Assembly (NCBI RefSeq): GCF_000725885.1
Contig: NZ_JODR01000007.1
Span: 62,001-126,000 of the forward strand
Reading direction: 5' to 3'
Source of the DNA: Streptomyces albus subsp. albus
GTDB lineage: Bacteria > Actinomycetota > Actinomycetes > Streptomycetales > Streptomycetaceae
Length of the DNA stretch: 64,000 nucleotides
The translations under genes were made by a program, and so were the position numbers. Below the pieces are notes generated by a model. The model was given only the letters and a program-made list of their open reading frames with translations, was not told the DNA's origin and made no database searches. Shown one piece after another: positions 46,486 to 54,625 of the stretch; the first letter of the stretch is position 1; every line of letters begins with the position of its first letter.

Positions 46486-46652
46486 CCGCGCACCACCGGC
46501 TTGCCACCGTGCCGCGGATGCCACGGGTGCCGCCGCAGCAGTACGGCACAGTCGGTGACCCGGCTCCAGTCCCCCACCCTGCGCGCCGCTTCCCGCTCGC
46601 GCTCCAGCCGCGCGCACTCCGCGCAGGCCGCCGCGCTGCCCTTCGTGATCAC
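46482..46652 (-). CDS. 56-aa protein, second of four coupled mini-genes
   Basis: GTG 46652 has CGGAGG 7 bases upstream and overlaps the TGA of the gene at 46649-46846. The product has a Cys-x2-Cys (AACAECARLEREREAARRVG) followed by DWSRVTDCAVLLRRHPWHPR, a pattern seen in short Streptomyces proteins of unknown function next to XRE regulators. It is probably helical with a small metal site. The open frame extends to 46733 but the ribosome binding site favours the shorter form. Confidence 0.65.
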   Translation of the reverse strand: MITKGSAAACAECARLEREREAARRVGDWSRVTDCAVLLRRHPWHPRHGGKPVVRG

Positions 46653-46846
46653 GATGCCGCCTCCGGTGCGCGCCGCGCCTCCTCCAGCCGCCGTGCCATC
46701 GCGCACGAACGCCCTCGCGTACAGCGGTGACACTCCTGACGGTGCAACAGGTACGCGGCCTGAAGCTGGTCGATGTCGGCCCGGCGTGGGGACGTGGAAA
46801 TCACGGCCTCCCCGACCCGGCCTCGTGCGTCATACTTACCGACCAC
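46649..46846 (-). CDS. 65-aa protein, first of four coupled mini-genes
   Basis: GTG 46846 has GGAGAGGAG 6 bases upstream. The 65-aa product contains ADIDQLQAAYLLHRQECHRC followed by a basic TRGRSCAMARRLEEARR, giving Cys at three points with a His, again a possible metal site. It starts directly beside the operator-like repeats at 46847-46876 and is divergent from the XRE gene. No family was recognised. Confidence 0.65.
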   Translation of the reverse strand: MVGKYDARGRVGEAVISTSPRRADIDQLQAAYLLHRQECHRCTRGRSCAMARRLEEARRAPEAAS

Positions 46847-46876
46847 GACTACTCCTCTCCGTAGTCCTGTGACTAC
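46847..46876. promoter_or_regulatory. Three GACTAC/GTAGTC half-sites between XRE and the mini-genes
   Basis: GACTAC (46847-46852), GTAGTC (46861-46866) and GACTAC (46871-46876) form two overlapping inverted repeats with 8- and 4-base spacers sharing the middle half. They cover the ribosome binding site of the 46846 gene and lie 75 bases before the XRE start. A site for the XRE protein is likely. Confidence 0.6.
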
Positions 46877-46951
46877 CGAGCGGAATCAGCGTGGCGTACT
46901 GTGAGGAACCGTTCAACGTGTCAGACGGGAACGGAAGGTCGGTGACAGCCG

Positions 46952-47788
46952 TTGAACCGCAAGGAGTTGGACCCGGACAGCTCTCCCCAGGCAGCTTTCG
47001 GAGCACGCTTACGCAGCATGCGGGAGGCGCGCGGCTGGAAGCAGGAGGATCTGGCGGAGAAGACGGGGTATTCCAGCACGCACATTTCAGCCGTCGAAAC
47101 CGGTCGCAAGATGCCGACCTTGCGCTTCTCGCGCAGTGCGGACATCGCCTTCGGCATCGCGGACACGACGGACACGTTCGAGCGCCAGTACCGCGAGATC
47201 CGCCACGGCAGCCTGCTGGAGGGCTTCCCGCAGTTCGTCGACTACGAGGGGCGCGCGGTGGAGATCCGGCTGTACGAAGTGGGCGTCATCCCCGGTCTGC
47301 TTCAGACCCCGGAGTACGCAACGACCCTGGCGGACAGTGCCGTCAGGCGCGGGGCGATCACCGAGGAGCAGGCACATGAGCGGGTCACGCTCGTGGCGGA
47401 GCGGCAGGCCGCACTCGACCGGACACCCCCGCCGTTGGTCTTCGCGGCGTTGGACGAGAGCTGTTTGCTTCGCCCCGTGGGCGAAGCCACCGTCATGAAT
47501 GCGCAGTTGGAACGGCTGATCGAGTTCGCACAGCTACCGAGCACGGTGCTCCAGATCGCTCCGTTCAGCATGGGGGCTCGCCGCCCGCTCAGCCTGCCGG
47601 TCACCGTCCTCACGATGTCGGACCGTTCACTCATGTCGTACGCCGAGTCGGCACAGCGGGGTCATCTCGAAAAAGACAGCAAATTCGTACTGCCGATGCT
47701 GACGGCCTACCATCAACTACAGGCCGAAGCCCCCTCCCAGGCCGAATCCGTCGCCTTGATCAACCAGTTGCGAAAGGGCACTCCGTGA
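46952..47788 (+). CDS. XRE family regulator with DUF5753 domain
   Basis: The 278-aa protein has an N-terminal helix-turn-helix (FGARLRSMREARGWKQEDLA then GYSSTHISAVETGRKMPT) and a C-terminal DUF5753 domain (LYEVGVIPGLLQTPEYATTL, LVFAALDESCLLRPVG, VLQIAPFSMGA). This is the standard Streptomyces XRE partner of DUF397 proteins, the family of BldB/WhiJ-associated regulators. The start is TTG 46952; GGAAGG is 13 bases upstream and no ATG or GTG in frame fits. It overlaps the DUF397 gene by 4 bases. Confidence 0.9.
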   Translation: MNRKELDPDSSPQAAFGARLRSMREARGWKQEDLAEKTGYSSTHISAVETGRKMPTLRFSRSADIAFGIADTTDTFERQYREIRHGSLLEGFPQFVDYEGRAVEIRLYEVGVIPGLLQTPEYATTLADSAVRRGAITEEQAHERVTLVAERQAALDRTPPPLVFAALDESCLLRPVGEATVMNAQLERLIEFAQLPSTVLQIAPFSMGARRPLSLPVTVLTMSDRSLMSYAESAQRGHLEKDSKFVLPMLTAYHQLQAEAPSQAESVALINQLRKGTP

Positions 47789-47994
47789 CCACCGAATCTC
47801 CCCGTTGGTACAAGTCCTCCTACAGCGAGAACGGCGGCCAGTGCATCGAGGTCGCCACCAACCTCGCCCCCACACACGGCACCGTCCCCATCCGCGACTC
47901 CAAAAACCCCACCGGCCCCACCCTCGCCATCCCCGCCACCGCCTTCGCCACCTTCGTCGCAGGCGTCAAAACCGGCGAGCTCCGGACCGTCTGA
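47785..47994 (+). CDS. DUF397 domain protein
   Basis: The 69-aa product (RWYKSSYSENGGQCIEVATN, VPIRDSKNPTGP, AFATFVAGVKTGEL) is a textbook DUF397 protein. Such proteins pair with XRE/DUF5753 regulators and in some cases (WhiJ, AbaA-like loci) affect differentiation and antibiotic production, apparently by binding the regulator. GTG 47785 overlaps the XRE stop (GTGA). Confidence 0.93.
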   Translation: MTTESPRWYKSSYSENGGQCIEVATNLAPTHGTVPIRDSKNPTGPTLAIPATAFATFVAGVKTGELRTV

Positions 47995-48191
47995 CCATCC
48001 GGTTCGGGTCTGCCCCATCGTGCGGGACACGATGGGGCTTCTCATTGCCCGGACGGAGCACGACAGCGACGAGCGTCCGTCACGTGAGGCCGAGAGCGAC
48101 GCGCAATGCGGCCATGCAAAGGGTTGTTCACGGGGTGGTGACGCCGGTGCCGGGGGCGCCCTGAGTCCCGTCGCCTGCTCGGGAGCCCTCC

Positions 48192-48551
48192 CTACCCCCG
48201 CCAAGCCCTCCGCAGGAGCACCCCGCCGAGGCCGGCCAAGGCGGGGAAGCCGCCCTTGGGCATCGCCGCGGCGCCCAGCGCGCCCACGGCCAGCAAGGTG
48301 GCGCCGGTGGCCCGCTGGGCGGCGAGGTCGCCGTGCTCCTCCGCGGAACGCAGCAGGCGCCCGCCCATCCACAGGGCGGGCGCCGCGGTCATGAACCAGA
48401 AGGCGGCGGCCCGGTCGCCGCGCTCGGGCACGGTGGCCACCAGGCCGCCGCGCACCATGCCGGCGAGCGTGTCGCGGTACTGCACCGCGCCGATCACACC
48501 GTGACCGATCGCGACCACCTGGAGCAGCTTTCCTACCGAAGGTCGTGGCAT
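48192..48551 (-). CDS. DUF6463 family membrane protein
   Basis: The 119-aa protein has three or four hydrophobic helices (VGKLLQVVAIGHGVIGAVQY, RAAAFWFMTAAPALWMGGRL, GATLLAVGALGAAAMPKGGF) and resembles the DUF6463 family. ATG 48551 was chosen; GAGAGC is the only purine-rich stretch upstream. It lies 20 bases after hisF on the same strand and is probably the last gene of the his transcript. The function is unknown. Confidence 0.78.
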   Translation of the reverse strand: MPRPSVGKLLQVVAIGHGVIGAVQYRDTLAGMVRGGLVATVPERGDRAAAFWFMTAAPALWMGGRLLRSAEEHGDLAAQRATGATLLAVGALGAAAMPKGGFPALAGLGGVLLRRAWRG

Positions 48552-48571
48552 GCGCCGATCGTAGCCAGCTC

Positions 48572-49330
48572 TCAGCGCACCGGGTGCCCCGCGTCCCGCA
48601 GCGTCTGCTTGACCTCGCCGATGCGCAGGTCGCCGAAGTGGAAGACGGACGCGGCCAGTACGGCGTCGGCTCCGGCGCCGATGGCCGGCGGGAAGTGGCC
48701 GAGCCGGCCGGCGCCGCCGGAGGCGATGACGGGGACGGTGACGTGCTTGCGGACGGCGGAGATCATCTCCGTGTCGTAGCCGTCCTTGGTGCCGTCGGCG
48801 TCCATCGAGTTGAGCAGGATCTCCCCGGCGCCCAGTTCCGCGGCGCGGTGCGCCCACTCCACGGCGTCGATGCCGGTGCCGCGCCGTCCGCCGTGCGTGG
48901 TGACCTCGAAGCCCTCGCCGTCGGTGCGGCGCCGGGCGTCGACGGAGAGCACCAGGACCTGGCGGCCGAACCGCTCGGCGATCTCGCGGATCAGCTCCGG
49001 GCGGGCGATGGCGGCGGTGTTGACCCCCACCTTGTCGGCGCCGGCGCGCAGCAGCTTGTCCACGTCCTCGGGGGTGCGCACCCCGCCGCCGACGGTCAGC
49101 GGGATGAAGACCTGCTCGGCGGTGCGCCGCACCACGTCGTAGGTGGTCTCCCGGTTGCCGGAGGAGGCGGTGATGTCGAGGAAGGTCAGCTCGTCGGCGC
49201 CCTCGGCGTCGTAGACCTTGGCCATCTCGACGGGGTCCCCGGCGTCGCGCAGGTTCTGGAAGTTGACGCCCTTGACGACCCGGCCGGCGTCCACGTCAAG
49301 GCAGGGGATGACTCGGACCGCGAGGGTCAT
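48572..49330 (-). CDS. hisF: Imidazole glycerol phosphate synthase cyclase subunit
   Basis: The 252-aa TIM barrel uses ammonia from HisH to form imidazole glycerol phosphate and AICAR. The catalytic Asp lies in [18 protein letters not shown] and the second in [14 protein letters not shown]; phosphate loops are [10 protein letters not shown] and [11 protein letters not shown]. The ATG at 49330 overlaps the ridA stop by 4 bases. Confidence 0.97.
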   Translation of the reverse strand: MTLAVRVIPCLDVDAGRVVKGVNFQNLRDAGDPVEMAKVYDAEGADELTFLDITASSGNRETTYDVVRRTAEQVFIPLTVGGGVRTPEDVDKLLRAGADKVGVNTAAIARPELIREIAERFGRQVLVLSVDARRRTDGEGFEVTTHGGRRGTGIDAVEWAHRAAELGAGEILLNSMDADGTKDGYDTEMISAVRKHVTVPVIASGGAGRLGHFPPAIGAGADAVLAASVFHFGDLRIGEVKQTLRDAGHPVR

Positions 49331-49743
49331 GCCGTGTGTGCTCCTTCTGTTCCTTGCCCGCCGCGGTAGGCCTCGACCTCCACCTCGACCACGAGGCTCG
49401 GGTCCACGAACCCGGAGACGATGAGCATGGAGGAGGCGGGCCTGATCTCGCCGAACAGCTCCTTGTGGGCCCGGCCGACCTCCTCCACGTCCCGTGCGTG
49501 GGCGAGGTACATCCGCGTACGGACGACGCTGTCGGGGCCCAGACCGAGCCCCTTGAGCGCTTCGAAGGCGACGTTGAACGCGTTGACCGTCTGGTCGTAC
49601 GGGCCGCCTTCGGCGATCTGGCCGTCGATCACCGAGGTGCATCCGGCCACCAGCACCAGCCCGTTCGGCAGTTCCACGGCGCGGGAGTACCCGAACCGCT
49701 CCTCCCAGGGGGCGTCGGACGCCACTCGGTGTACTCCGGTCAT
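49327..49743 (-). CDS. RidA family protein
   Basis: A 138-aa protein of the RidA/YjgF fold: [40 protein letters not shown], and [20 protein letters not shown]. The Arg of VVRTRMYL is the conserved imine-binding residue. RidA hydrolyses reactive enamine/imine intermediates from PLP enzymes; its place in the his operon may protect against such by-products or be historical. ATG 49743 overlaps the priA stop, and its stop overlaps the hisF start. Confidence 0.9.
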   Translation of the reverse strand: MTGVHRVASDAPWEERFGYSRAVELPNGLVLVAGCTSVIDGQIAEGGPYDQTVNAFNVAFEALKGLGLGPDSVVRTRMYLAHARDVEEVGRAHKELFGEIRPASSMLIVSGFVDPSLVVEVEVEAYRGGQGTEGAHTA

Positions 49744-50468
49744 CGGGCAACCGCCTCCAACGCCTCTTCCAGGGTGAACGCCTTGGCGTAGAGCGCCTTT
49801 CCCACGATGGCGCCCTCGACACCCTCGGGCACCAGGGCCGCCAGGGCGCGCAGGTCGTCGAGGGAGGAGACGCCGCCGCTGGCCACCACGGGGCGGTCGG
49901 TACGGGCGCACACGTTGCGCAGCAGCTCCAGGTTGGGGCCCTTGAGGGTGCCGTCCTTGGCGATGTCGGTGACCACGTAGCGGGCGCAGCCCTCCGCGTC
50001 GAGGCGGGCCAGCGTCTCGTACAGGTCGCCGCCGTCGCGGGTCCAGCCCCGGCCGCGCAGCGTGGTGCCGCGGACGTCCAGACCCACGGCGATCTTGTCC
50101 CCGTGCTCGGCGATCACCTTGGCGACCCACTCGGGGCTCTCCAGCGCGGCCGTGCCCAGGTTGACGCGGCGGCAGCCGGTGGCCAGCGCCGCTTCGAGGG
50201 AGGCGTCGTCGCGGATGCCGCCGGACAGCTCGACCTTGATGTCCATGGCTCCGGCGACCTCGGCGATCTGCGCCCGGTTGTCGCCGGTGCCGAAGGCGGC
50301 GTCCAGGTCGACCAGGTGCAGCCACTCGGCGCCGGCCCGCTGCCAGGCCAAGGCGGCCTCCAGCGGATCGCCGTAGGAGGTCTCGGAGCCGGACTCGCCG
50401 TGGACGAGGCGGACGGCCTGGCCGTCCCGGACATCGACGGCGGGCAGCAGCTCCAGTCGGTTGCTCAC
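49740..50468 (-). CDS. priA: Bifunctional HisA/TrpF isomerase (PriA)
   Basis: The 242-aa TIM barrel matches Streptomyces PriA almost throughout ([40 protein letters not shown]). The catalytic Asp pair is in AVDVRDG and DIAKDGT. PriA isomerises ProFAR in histidine synthesis and phosphoribosyl anthranilate in tryptophan synthesis. The trp genes in this window include no trpF, consistent with the dual role. The GTG at 50468 follows a GGAGAG. It is coupled to ridA by overlap. Confidence 0.95.
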   Translation of the reverse strand: MSNRLELLPAVDVRDGQAVRLVHGESGSETSYGDPLEAALAWQRAGAEWLHLVDLDAAFGTGDNRAQIAEVAGAMDIKVELSGGIRDDASLEAALATGCRRVNLGTAALESPEWVAKVIAEHGDKIAVGLDVRGTTLRGRGWTRDGGDLYETLARLDAEGCARYVVTDIAKDGTLKGPNLELLRNVCARTDRPVVASGGVSSLDDLRALAALVPEGVEGAIVGKALYAKAFTLEEALEAVAR

Positions 50469-50506
50469 GGCGCTCTCGCTCTCCAGACTCACGGGCAAGG
50501 TGGGGG

Positions 50507-51157
50507 TCACAGGGTTTCGATCCAGTTTCTCAGCAGCTGCGCTCCGGCGTCGCCGGACTTCTCCGGGTGGAACTGGGTGGCCCACAGAGGGCCGTTCACC
50601 ACGGCGGAGACGAAGCGGCTGCCGTGCGTGGTCCAGCTGACGACGGGCGGCTTGAGGGCGGGGTTGGCCGTCTCCATCTCCCACTCGTGCACGGCGTAGG
50701 AGTGCACGAAGTAGTAGCGCTCGTCGGCCGGCAGCCCGGCGAACAGGCGCGAGTCGGCGGGGGTCTCGACGGTGTTCCAGCCCATGTGCGGCACCGGGTG
50801 CTCGGCGTCGGTGCGCAGCGGCCCGACGGTGCCGGGCCACTCGTCCATGCCCTCGGCCTCCTGGCCGTGCTCGATGCCCCGCGAGAAGAGGATCTGCATG
50901 CCGACGCAGATCCCCATGACGGGCCGGCCGCCCGCCAGCCGCCGGCCGATCACCCAGTGACCGCGCGCCTCCTTGAGGCCCGCCATGCACGCGGCGAACG
51001 CGCCGACGCCGGGCACCAGCAGACCGTCGGCGTTCATGGCCTTGTCGTAGTCGCGGGTGATCTCGACCTGGGCACCGGCCCGCTCCAGGGCGCGTTCGGC
51101 CGAGCGGACGTTGCCGAAGCCGTAGTCGAAGACCACGACGCTCTTGGAGTTGCTCAT
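50507..51157 (-). CDS. hisH: Imidazole glycerol phosphate synthase glutaminase subunit
   Basis: The 216-aa class I glutamine amidotransferase has the nucleophile Cys in [11 protein letters not shown], the His/Glu of [10 protein letters not shown], and the oxyanion region [10 protein letters not shown]. It supplies ammonia to HisF. The ATG at 51157 overlaps the stop of the 54-aa membrane protein by one base (TGATG); an ATG three bases earlier is equally coupled. Confidence 0.96.
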   Translation of the reverse strand: MSNSKSVVVFDYGFGNVRSAERALERAGAQVEITRDYDKAMNADGLLVPGVGAFAACMAGLKEARGHWVIGRRLAGGRPVMGICVGMQILFSRGIEHGQEAEGMDEWPGTVGPLRTDAEHPVPHMGWNTVETPADSRLFAGLPADERYYFVHSYAVHEWEMETANPALKPPVVSWTTHGSRFVSAVVNGPLWATQFHPEKSGDAGAQLLRNWIETL

Positions 51158-51321
51158 CATGACCACCAGTCCAGCCGCAGGATGCCCGCCACCAGGCACA
51201 TGGCCGAGGCGAGCGACAGCAGCACGACGACGCCCTTGGGGAGCTGCTGCTTCCAGAAGGAGATCGCCCCGCCCGCCAGGAACAGCCCGACGAAGATCAG
51301 CAGAGCCGCCAGCCCTGTCAC
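51157..51321 (-). CDS. 54-aa membrane protein between hisB and hisH
   Basis: GTG 51321 to TGA 51157, with AAGGAG 6 bases upstream. The product is two hydrophobic helices, [20 protein letters not shown] and [20 protein letters not shown], joined by WKQQLPKG and ending LDWWS. A small membrane protein at this spot is conserved in Streptomyces his operons as I recall. It has no known role in histidine synthesis. It is coupled to hisH and separated from hisB by 58 bases. Confidence 0.8.
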   Translation of the reverse strand: MTGLAALLIFVGLFLAGGAISFWKQQLPKGVVVLLSLASAMCLVAGILRLDWWS

Positions 51322-51379
51322 GGCAACTCCTTGTCGTTCGCTTCTCCGCCCCCGGCTGCCGCCGGGCGGTGTCCCCGGT

Positions 51380-51970
51380 TCACAGGGCGCCCTTCGTCGA
51401 GGGGATGCCCGTCTGGCGCGGGTCGATCTCGCTGGCGTACCGCAGGGCGCGGGCCAGTGCCTTGAACTGGCACTCGACGATGTGGTGCGCGTTGCGCCCG
51501 TAGGGCACGTGGACGTGCAGGGCGATCTGGGCCTGCGCGACGAAGGACTCCAGGATGTGCCGGGTCATCGTCGTGTCGTAGCTGCCGATCATCGGCGCCA
51601 TGCCCTCGGGCTCGGTGTGCACCAGGTAGGGGCGGCCCGACAGGTCGACGGTCACCTGGGCCAGCGACTCGTCCAGCGGCACCGAGGCGTTGGCGAACCG
51701 CACGATGCCGCGCTTGTCGCCGAGGGCCTGCTTGAAGGCGGCGCCCAGCGCCAGCGAGGTGTCCTCGATGGTGTGGTGGCTGTCGATGTGCAGGTCGCCC
51801 TCGGTCTTGACCGTCAGGTCGAACAGACCGTGGCGGCCGAGCTGGTCGAGCATGTGGTCGTAGAAGCCCACACCCGTCGACACGTCCACGACGCCCTTGC
51901 CGTCGAGGTCGATCTCGACGACGACGGACGTCTCCTTGGTGGTGCGCTCCACGCGGCCCTTGCGCGTCAT
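51380..51970 (-). CDS. hisB: Imidazoleglycerol-phosphate dehydratase
   Basis: The 196-aa monofunctional enzyme shows the metal-binding repeats [34 protein letters not shown], and [17 protein letters not shown], plus ARRE-like N-terminal [16 protein letters not shown]. It removes water from imidazole glycerol phosphate. The ATG at 51970 overlaps the hisC stop by 4 bases. Confidence 0.97.
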   Translation of the reverse strand: MTRKGRVERTTKETSVVVEIDLDGKGVVDVSTGVGFYDHMLDQLGRHGLFDLTVKTEGDLHIDSHHTIEDTSLALGAAFKQALGDKRGIVRFANASVPLDESLAQVTVDLSGRPYLVHTEPEGMAPMIGSYDTTMTRHILESFVAQAQIALHVHVPYGRNAHHIVECQFKALARALRYASEIDPRQTGIPSTKGAL

Positions 51971-53121
51971 GCCTCGCTCTTCTCCTTCAGCTCCTTCGTC
52001 ACGGCTCGCACCGCGTCGAGGAACGCGTCGTTCTCCTCCGGCGTGCCCGCCGTGACCCGCAGCCAGCCGGGCACCCCGTTGTCCCGGACCAGCACACCGT
52101 GCGCCAGCAGCGCCTCCCACACGGCATGGGAGCCGGCCGCGCCGTCGAAGCCGCCGAACTGCACGAAGTTGGCGTCCGACTCGGTGACGGCCAGGCCCAT
52201 GGCCCGCAGCTCGCGCACCAGCCGGTCCCGCTCGGACTTGAGCTGCTCGACGTAGCCCAGCAGCGTGTCGGTGTGTTCCAGCGCCGCCAGCGCGGTGGCC
52301 TGGGTGACGGCCGAGAGGTGGTAGGGCAGCCGCACGAGCTGCACCGCGTCCACGACGGCCGGGTCGGCGGCCAGATAGCCCAGCCGCAGCCCGGCGGCGC
52401 CGAACGCCTTGGACATGGTGCGCGAGAGCACCAGGGTCGGGCGGCCCGCGAGCAGCGGCAGCAGCGAGGGCCGGTGCGAGAACTCGCCGTACGCCTCGTC
52501 CACCACCACCAGCGCGCCACGCTCGGGCCGGGCCGCCTGCGCCGCCTCGTACAGGGCCAGCACCGTCTCCTCGGCGACGGCGGTGCCGGTCGGGTTGTTG
52601 GGCGAGCAGATGAAGACGACGTCCGGCTTGTGCTCGGCCACGGCGGCCACGGCGGCCTCGGTGTCGATGGTGAAGTCGTCGTTGCGCGGCCCGGACAGCC
52701 AGCCGGTGCCGGTGCCCCGGGAGATCAGCGCGTGCATGGAGTACGACGGCTCGAAGCCCAGCGCGGTGCGGCCCGGACCGCCGAAGGTCTGGAGGAGCTG
52801 CTGGAGCACCTCGTTGGAGCCGTTGGCGGCCCACACCTGCCGGTGGTCCACGGGGTGCCCGGCGGTGCGGGTCAGGTACTGGGCGAGCCGGGTGCGCAGC
52901 TCGACCGCGTCCCGGTCCGGGTAGCGGTTGAGGCTGCGGGCGGCCTCCGTGACGCGTTCCGTGATGCGGGCGACCAGCTCGTCGGGGAGCGGGTAGGGGT
53001 TCTCGTTGGTGTTGAGCCGTACGGGCACGTCCAGCTGGGGGGCGCCGTACGGGGACTTGCCGCGCAGCTCGTCCCGGACGGGCAGGTCGTCCAGCGAGGA
53101 AACAGTGGGCTTGCCGGTCAC
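51967..53121 (-). CDS. hisC: Histidinol-phosphate aminotransferase
   Basis: The 384-aa PLP enzyme has [28 protein letters not shown], the aminotransferase [18 protein letters not shown], the CSPNNPTGT loop, [11 protein letters not shown], and the PLP-lysine in [18 protein letters not shown]. It transaminates imidazole acetol phosphate with glutamate. The GTG at 53121 overlaps the hisD stop (GTGA). Confidence 0.97.
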   Translation of the reverse strand: MTGKPTVSSLDDLPVRDELRGKSPYGAPQLDVPVRLNTNENPYPLPDELVARITERVTEAARSLNRYPDRDAVELRTRLAQYLTRTAGHPVDHRQVWAANGSNEVLQQLLQTFGGPGRTALGFEPSYSMHALISRGTGTGWLSGPRNDDFTIDTEAAVAAVAEHKPDVVFICSPNNPTGTAVAEETVLALYEAAQAARPERGALVVVDEAYGEFSHRPSLLPLLAGRPTLVLSRTMSKAFGAAGLRLGYLAADPAVVDAVQLVRLPYHLSAVTQATALAALEHTDTLLGYVEQLKSERDRLVRELRAMGLAVTESDANFVQFGGFDGAAGSHAVWEALLAHGVLVRDNGVPGWLRVTAGTPEENDAFLDAVRAVTKELKEKSEA

Positions 53122-54452
53122 GAGTTCTCCGGGACCTTCCAGTCGAACCTTGCCTTGAGCGCCGCGCCGTGCGCGGGCAGATCCTCCGCCTCCGCGAGGG
53201 CGACCACATGGTGGGTGACCTCGGCGAGCGCGTCCTTGGTGTAGTCCACGACGTGGATGCCGCGCAGGAAGGACTGCACCGACAGGCCCGAGGAGTGGCA
53301 GGCGCAGCCGCCGGTGGGCAGCACGTGGTTGGAGCCCGCGGCGTAGTCGCCCAGCGAGACGGGCGCGTAGGGGCCGACGAAGACGGCACCCGCGTTGACC
53401 ACCCGGGCCGCCCAGCCCGCGGCGTCGGCGGTCTGGATCTCCAGGTGCTCGGCGGCGTAGGCGTTGACGACGGCCAGCCCGTGGTCGAGGGAGTCCACCA
53501 GGACGATGCCCGACTGCCGCCCGGCCAGCGCCTCCGCGATGCGCTCGCTGTGCTTGGTGGCGGGCACCTGCTTGCCGAGCTCCGCCTCGACGGCCCCGGC
53601 CAGCGCCTCGGAGGGGGTGACGAGGACGGCGGCGGCCACCACGTCGTGCTCGGCCTGGCTGATGAGGTCGGCGGCCACGTGCGCGGCCTCGGCGGTGTCG
53701 TCGGCGAGGATGGCGATCTCGGTGGGGCCGGCCTCGGAGTCGATGCCGATGACCCCCTTGAGCAGCCGCTTGGCCGCGGCCACATAGATGTTGCCGGGGC
53801 CGGTCACCAGCTGGACGGGGGCGCACTCGTCGGTGCCGTAGGCGAACATCGCCACGGCCTGGGCGCCGCCGACCGCGTACACCTCGTCCACACCCAGCAG
53901 CGCGCAGGCGGCCAGGATGGTGGGGTGCGGCAGACCGCCGAACTCGGCCTGGGCCGGGGAGGCGACCGCCAGCGAGCCGACACCGGCCTCCTGCGCGGGC
54001 ACCACGTTCATCACGACGGACGACGGGTAGACGGCACGGCCGCCCGGCACGTAAAGCCCGACGCGCTCGACGGGCACCCACCGCTCGGTGACGGTGCCGC
54101 CGGGCACCACCTGCACGGTCGAGTCGGTGCGCCGCTGGTCGCGGTGGACGATCCGCGCCCGGCGCACGGACTCCTCCAGCGCGGCCCGCACGGCCGGATC
54201 CAGCCCCTCCAGGGCCTCGGCCAGCGCCTCGGCGGGCACCCGCAGCCGCTCCAGCCGGACGCCGTCGAACTTCTCCGTGTACTCGATCACCGCCGCCGAG
54301 CCACGATGCCGTACGTCGTCACAGATGGGGCGCACCTTGTGCAGGGCGGCCTCGACGTCGAGCTCGGCACGGGGCAGCAGGTCACGGTCGATGGTGCCGG
54401 TCGCCGGGCCGGTGCCCGGGAAGGAACCACGCAGATCGATTCGGGAGATCAC
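53118..54452 (-). CDS. hisD: Histidinol dehydrogenase
   Basis: The 444-aa zinc enzyme performs the last two oxidations to histidine. Visible features are [60 protein letters not shown] with the zinc-ligand region, AAEHLEI, and [14 protein letters not shown] near the end. It starts at GTG 54452 as the first gene of the his operon. A 17-bp palindrome lies 42-58 bases upstream. Confidence 0.97.
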   Translation of the reverse strand: MISRIDLRGSFPGTGPATGTIDRDLLPRAELDVEAALHKVRPICDDVRHRGSAAVIEYTEKFDGVRLERLRVPAEALAEALEGLDPAVRAALEESVRRARIVHRDQRRTDSTVQVVPGGTVTERWVPVERVGLYVPGGRAVYPSSVVMNVVPAQEAGVGSLAVASPAQAEFGGLPHPTILAACALLGVDEVYAVGGAQAVAMFAYGTDECAPVQLVTGPGNIYVAAAKRLLKGVIGIDSEAGPTEIAILADDTAEAAHVAADLISQAEHDVVAAAVLVTPSEALAGAVEAELGKQVPATKHSERIAEALAGRQSGIVLVDSLDHGLAVVNAYAAEHLEIQTADAAGWAARVVNAGAVFVGPYAPVSLGDYAAGSNHVLPTGGCACHSSGLSVQSFLRGIHVVDYTKDALAEVTHHVVALAEAEDLPAHGAALKARFDWKVPENS

Positions 54453-54493
54453 ACCGTCAAGTCTCTCAGACCCGCGACGCGCGTCCGTCTCCC

Positions 54494-54510
54494 GTATCAG
54501 AGGCTGATAC
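54494..54510. promoter_or_regulatory. 17-bp palindrome upstream of hisD
   Basis: GTATCAG (54494-54500), AGG, CTGATAC (54504-54510): exact 7-bp arms with a 3-base spacer. It lies 42-58 bases before the hisD GTG and 116 bases before the divergent gene at 54626. The position fits an operator for the his operon; the binding protein is unknown. Confidence 0.65.
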
Positions 54511-54625
54511 AGGTCACATCCGGCGATCGTCGCCTCCCGCGTTCAGCCGGTCACGGAGCGGGAATGGAAGCGGTACGACCATCGTGCGGGCCAGTGACCG
54601 ACCACGGGGAGTGAGGGGGAACGGC

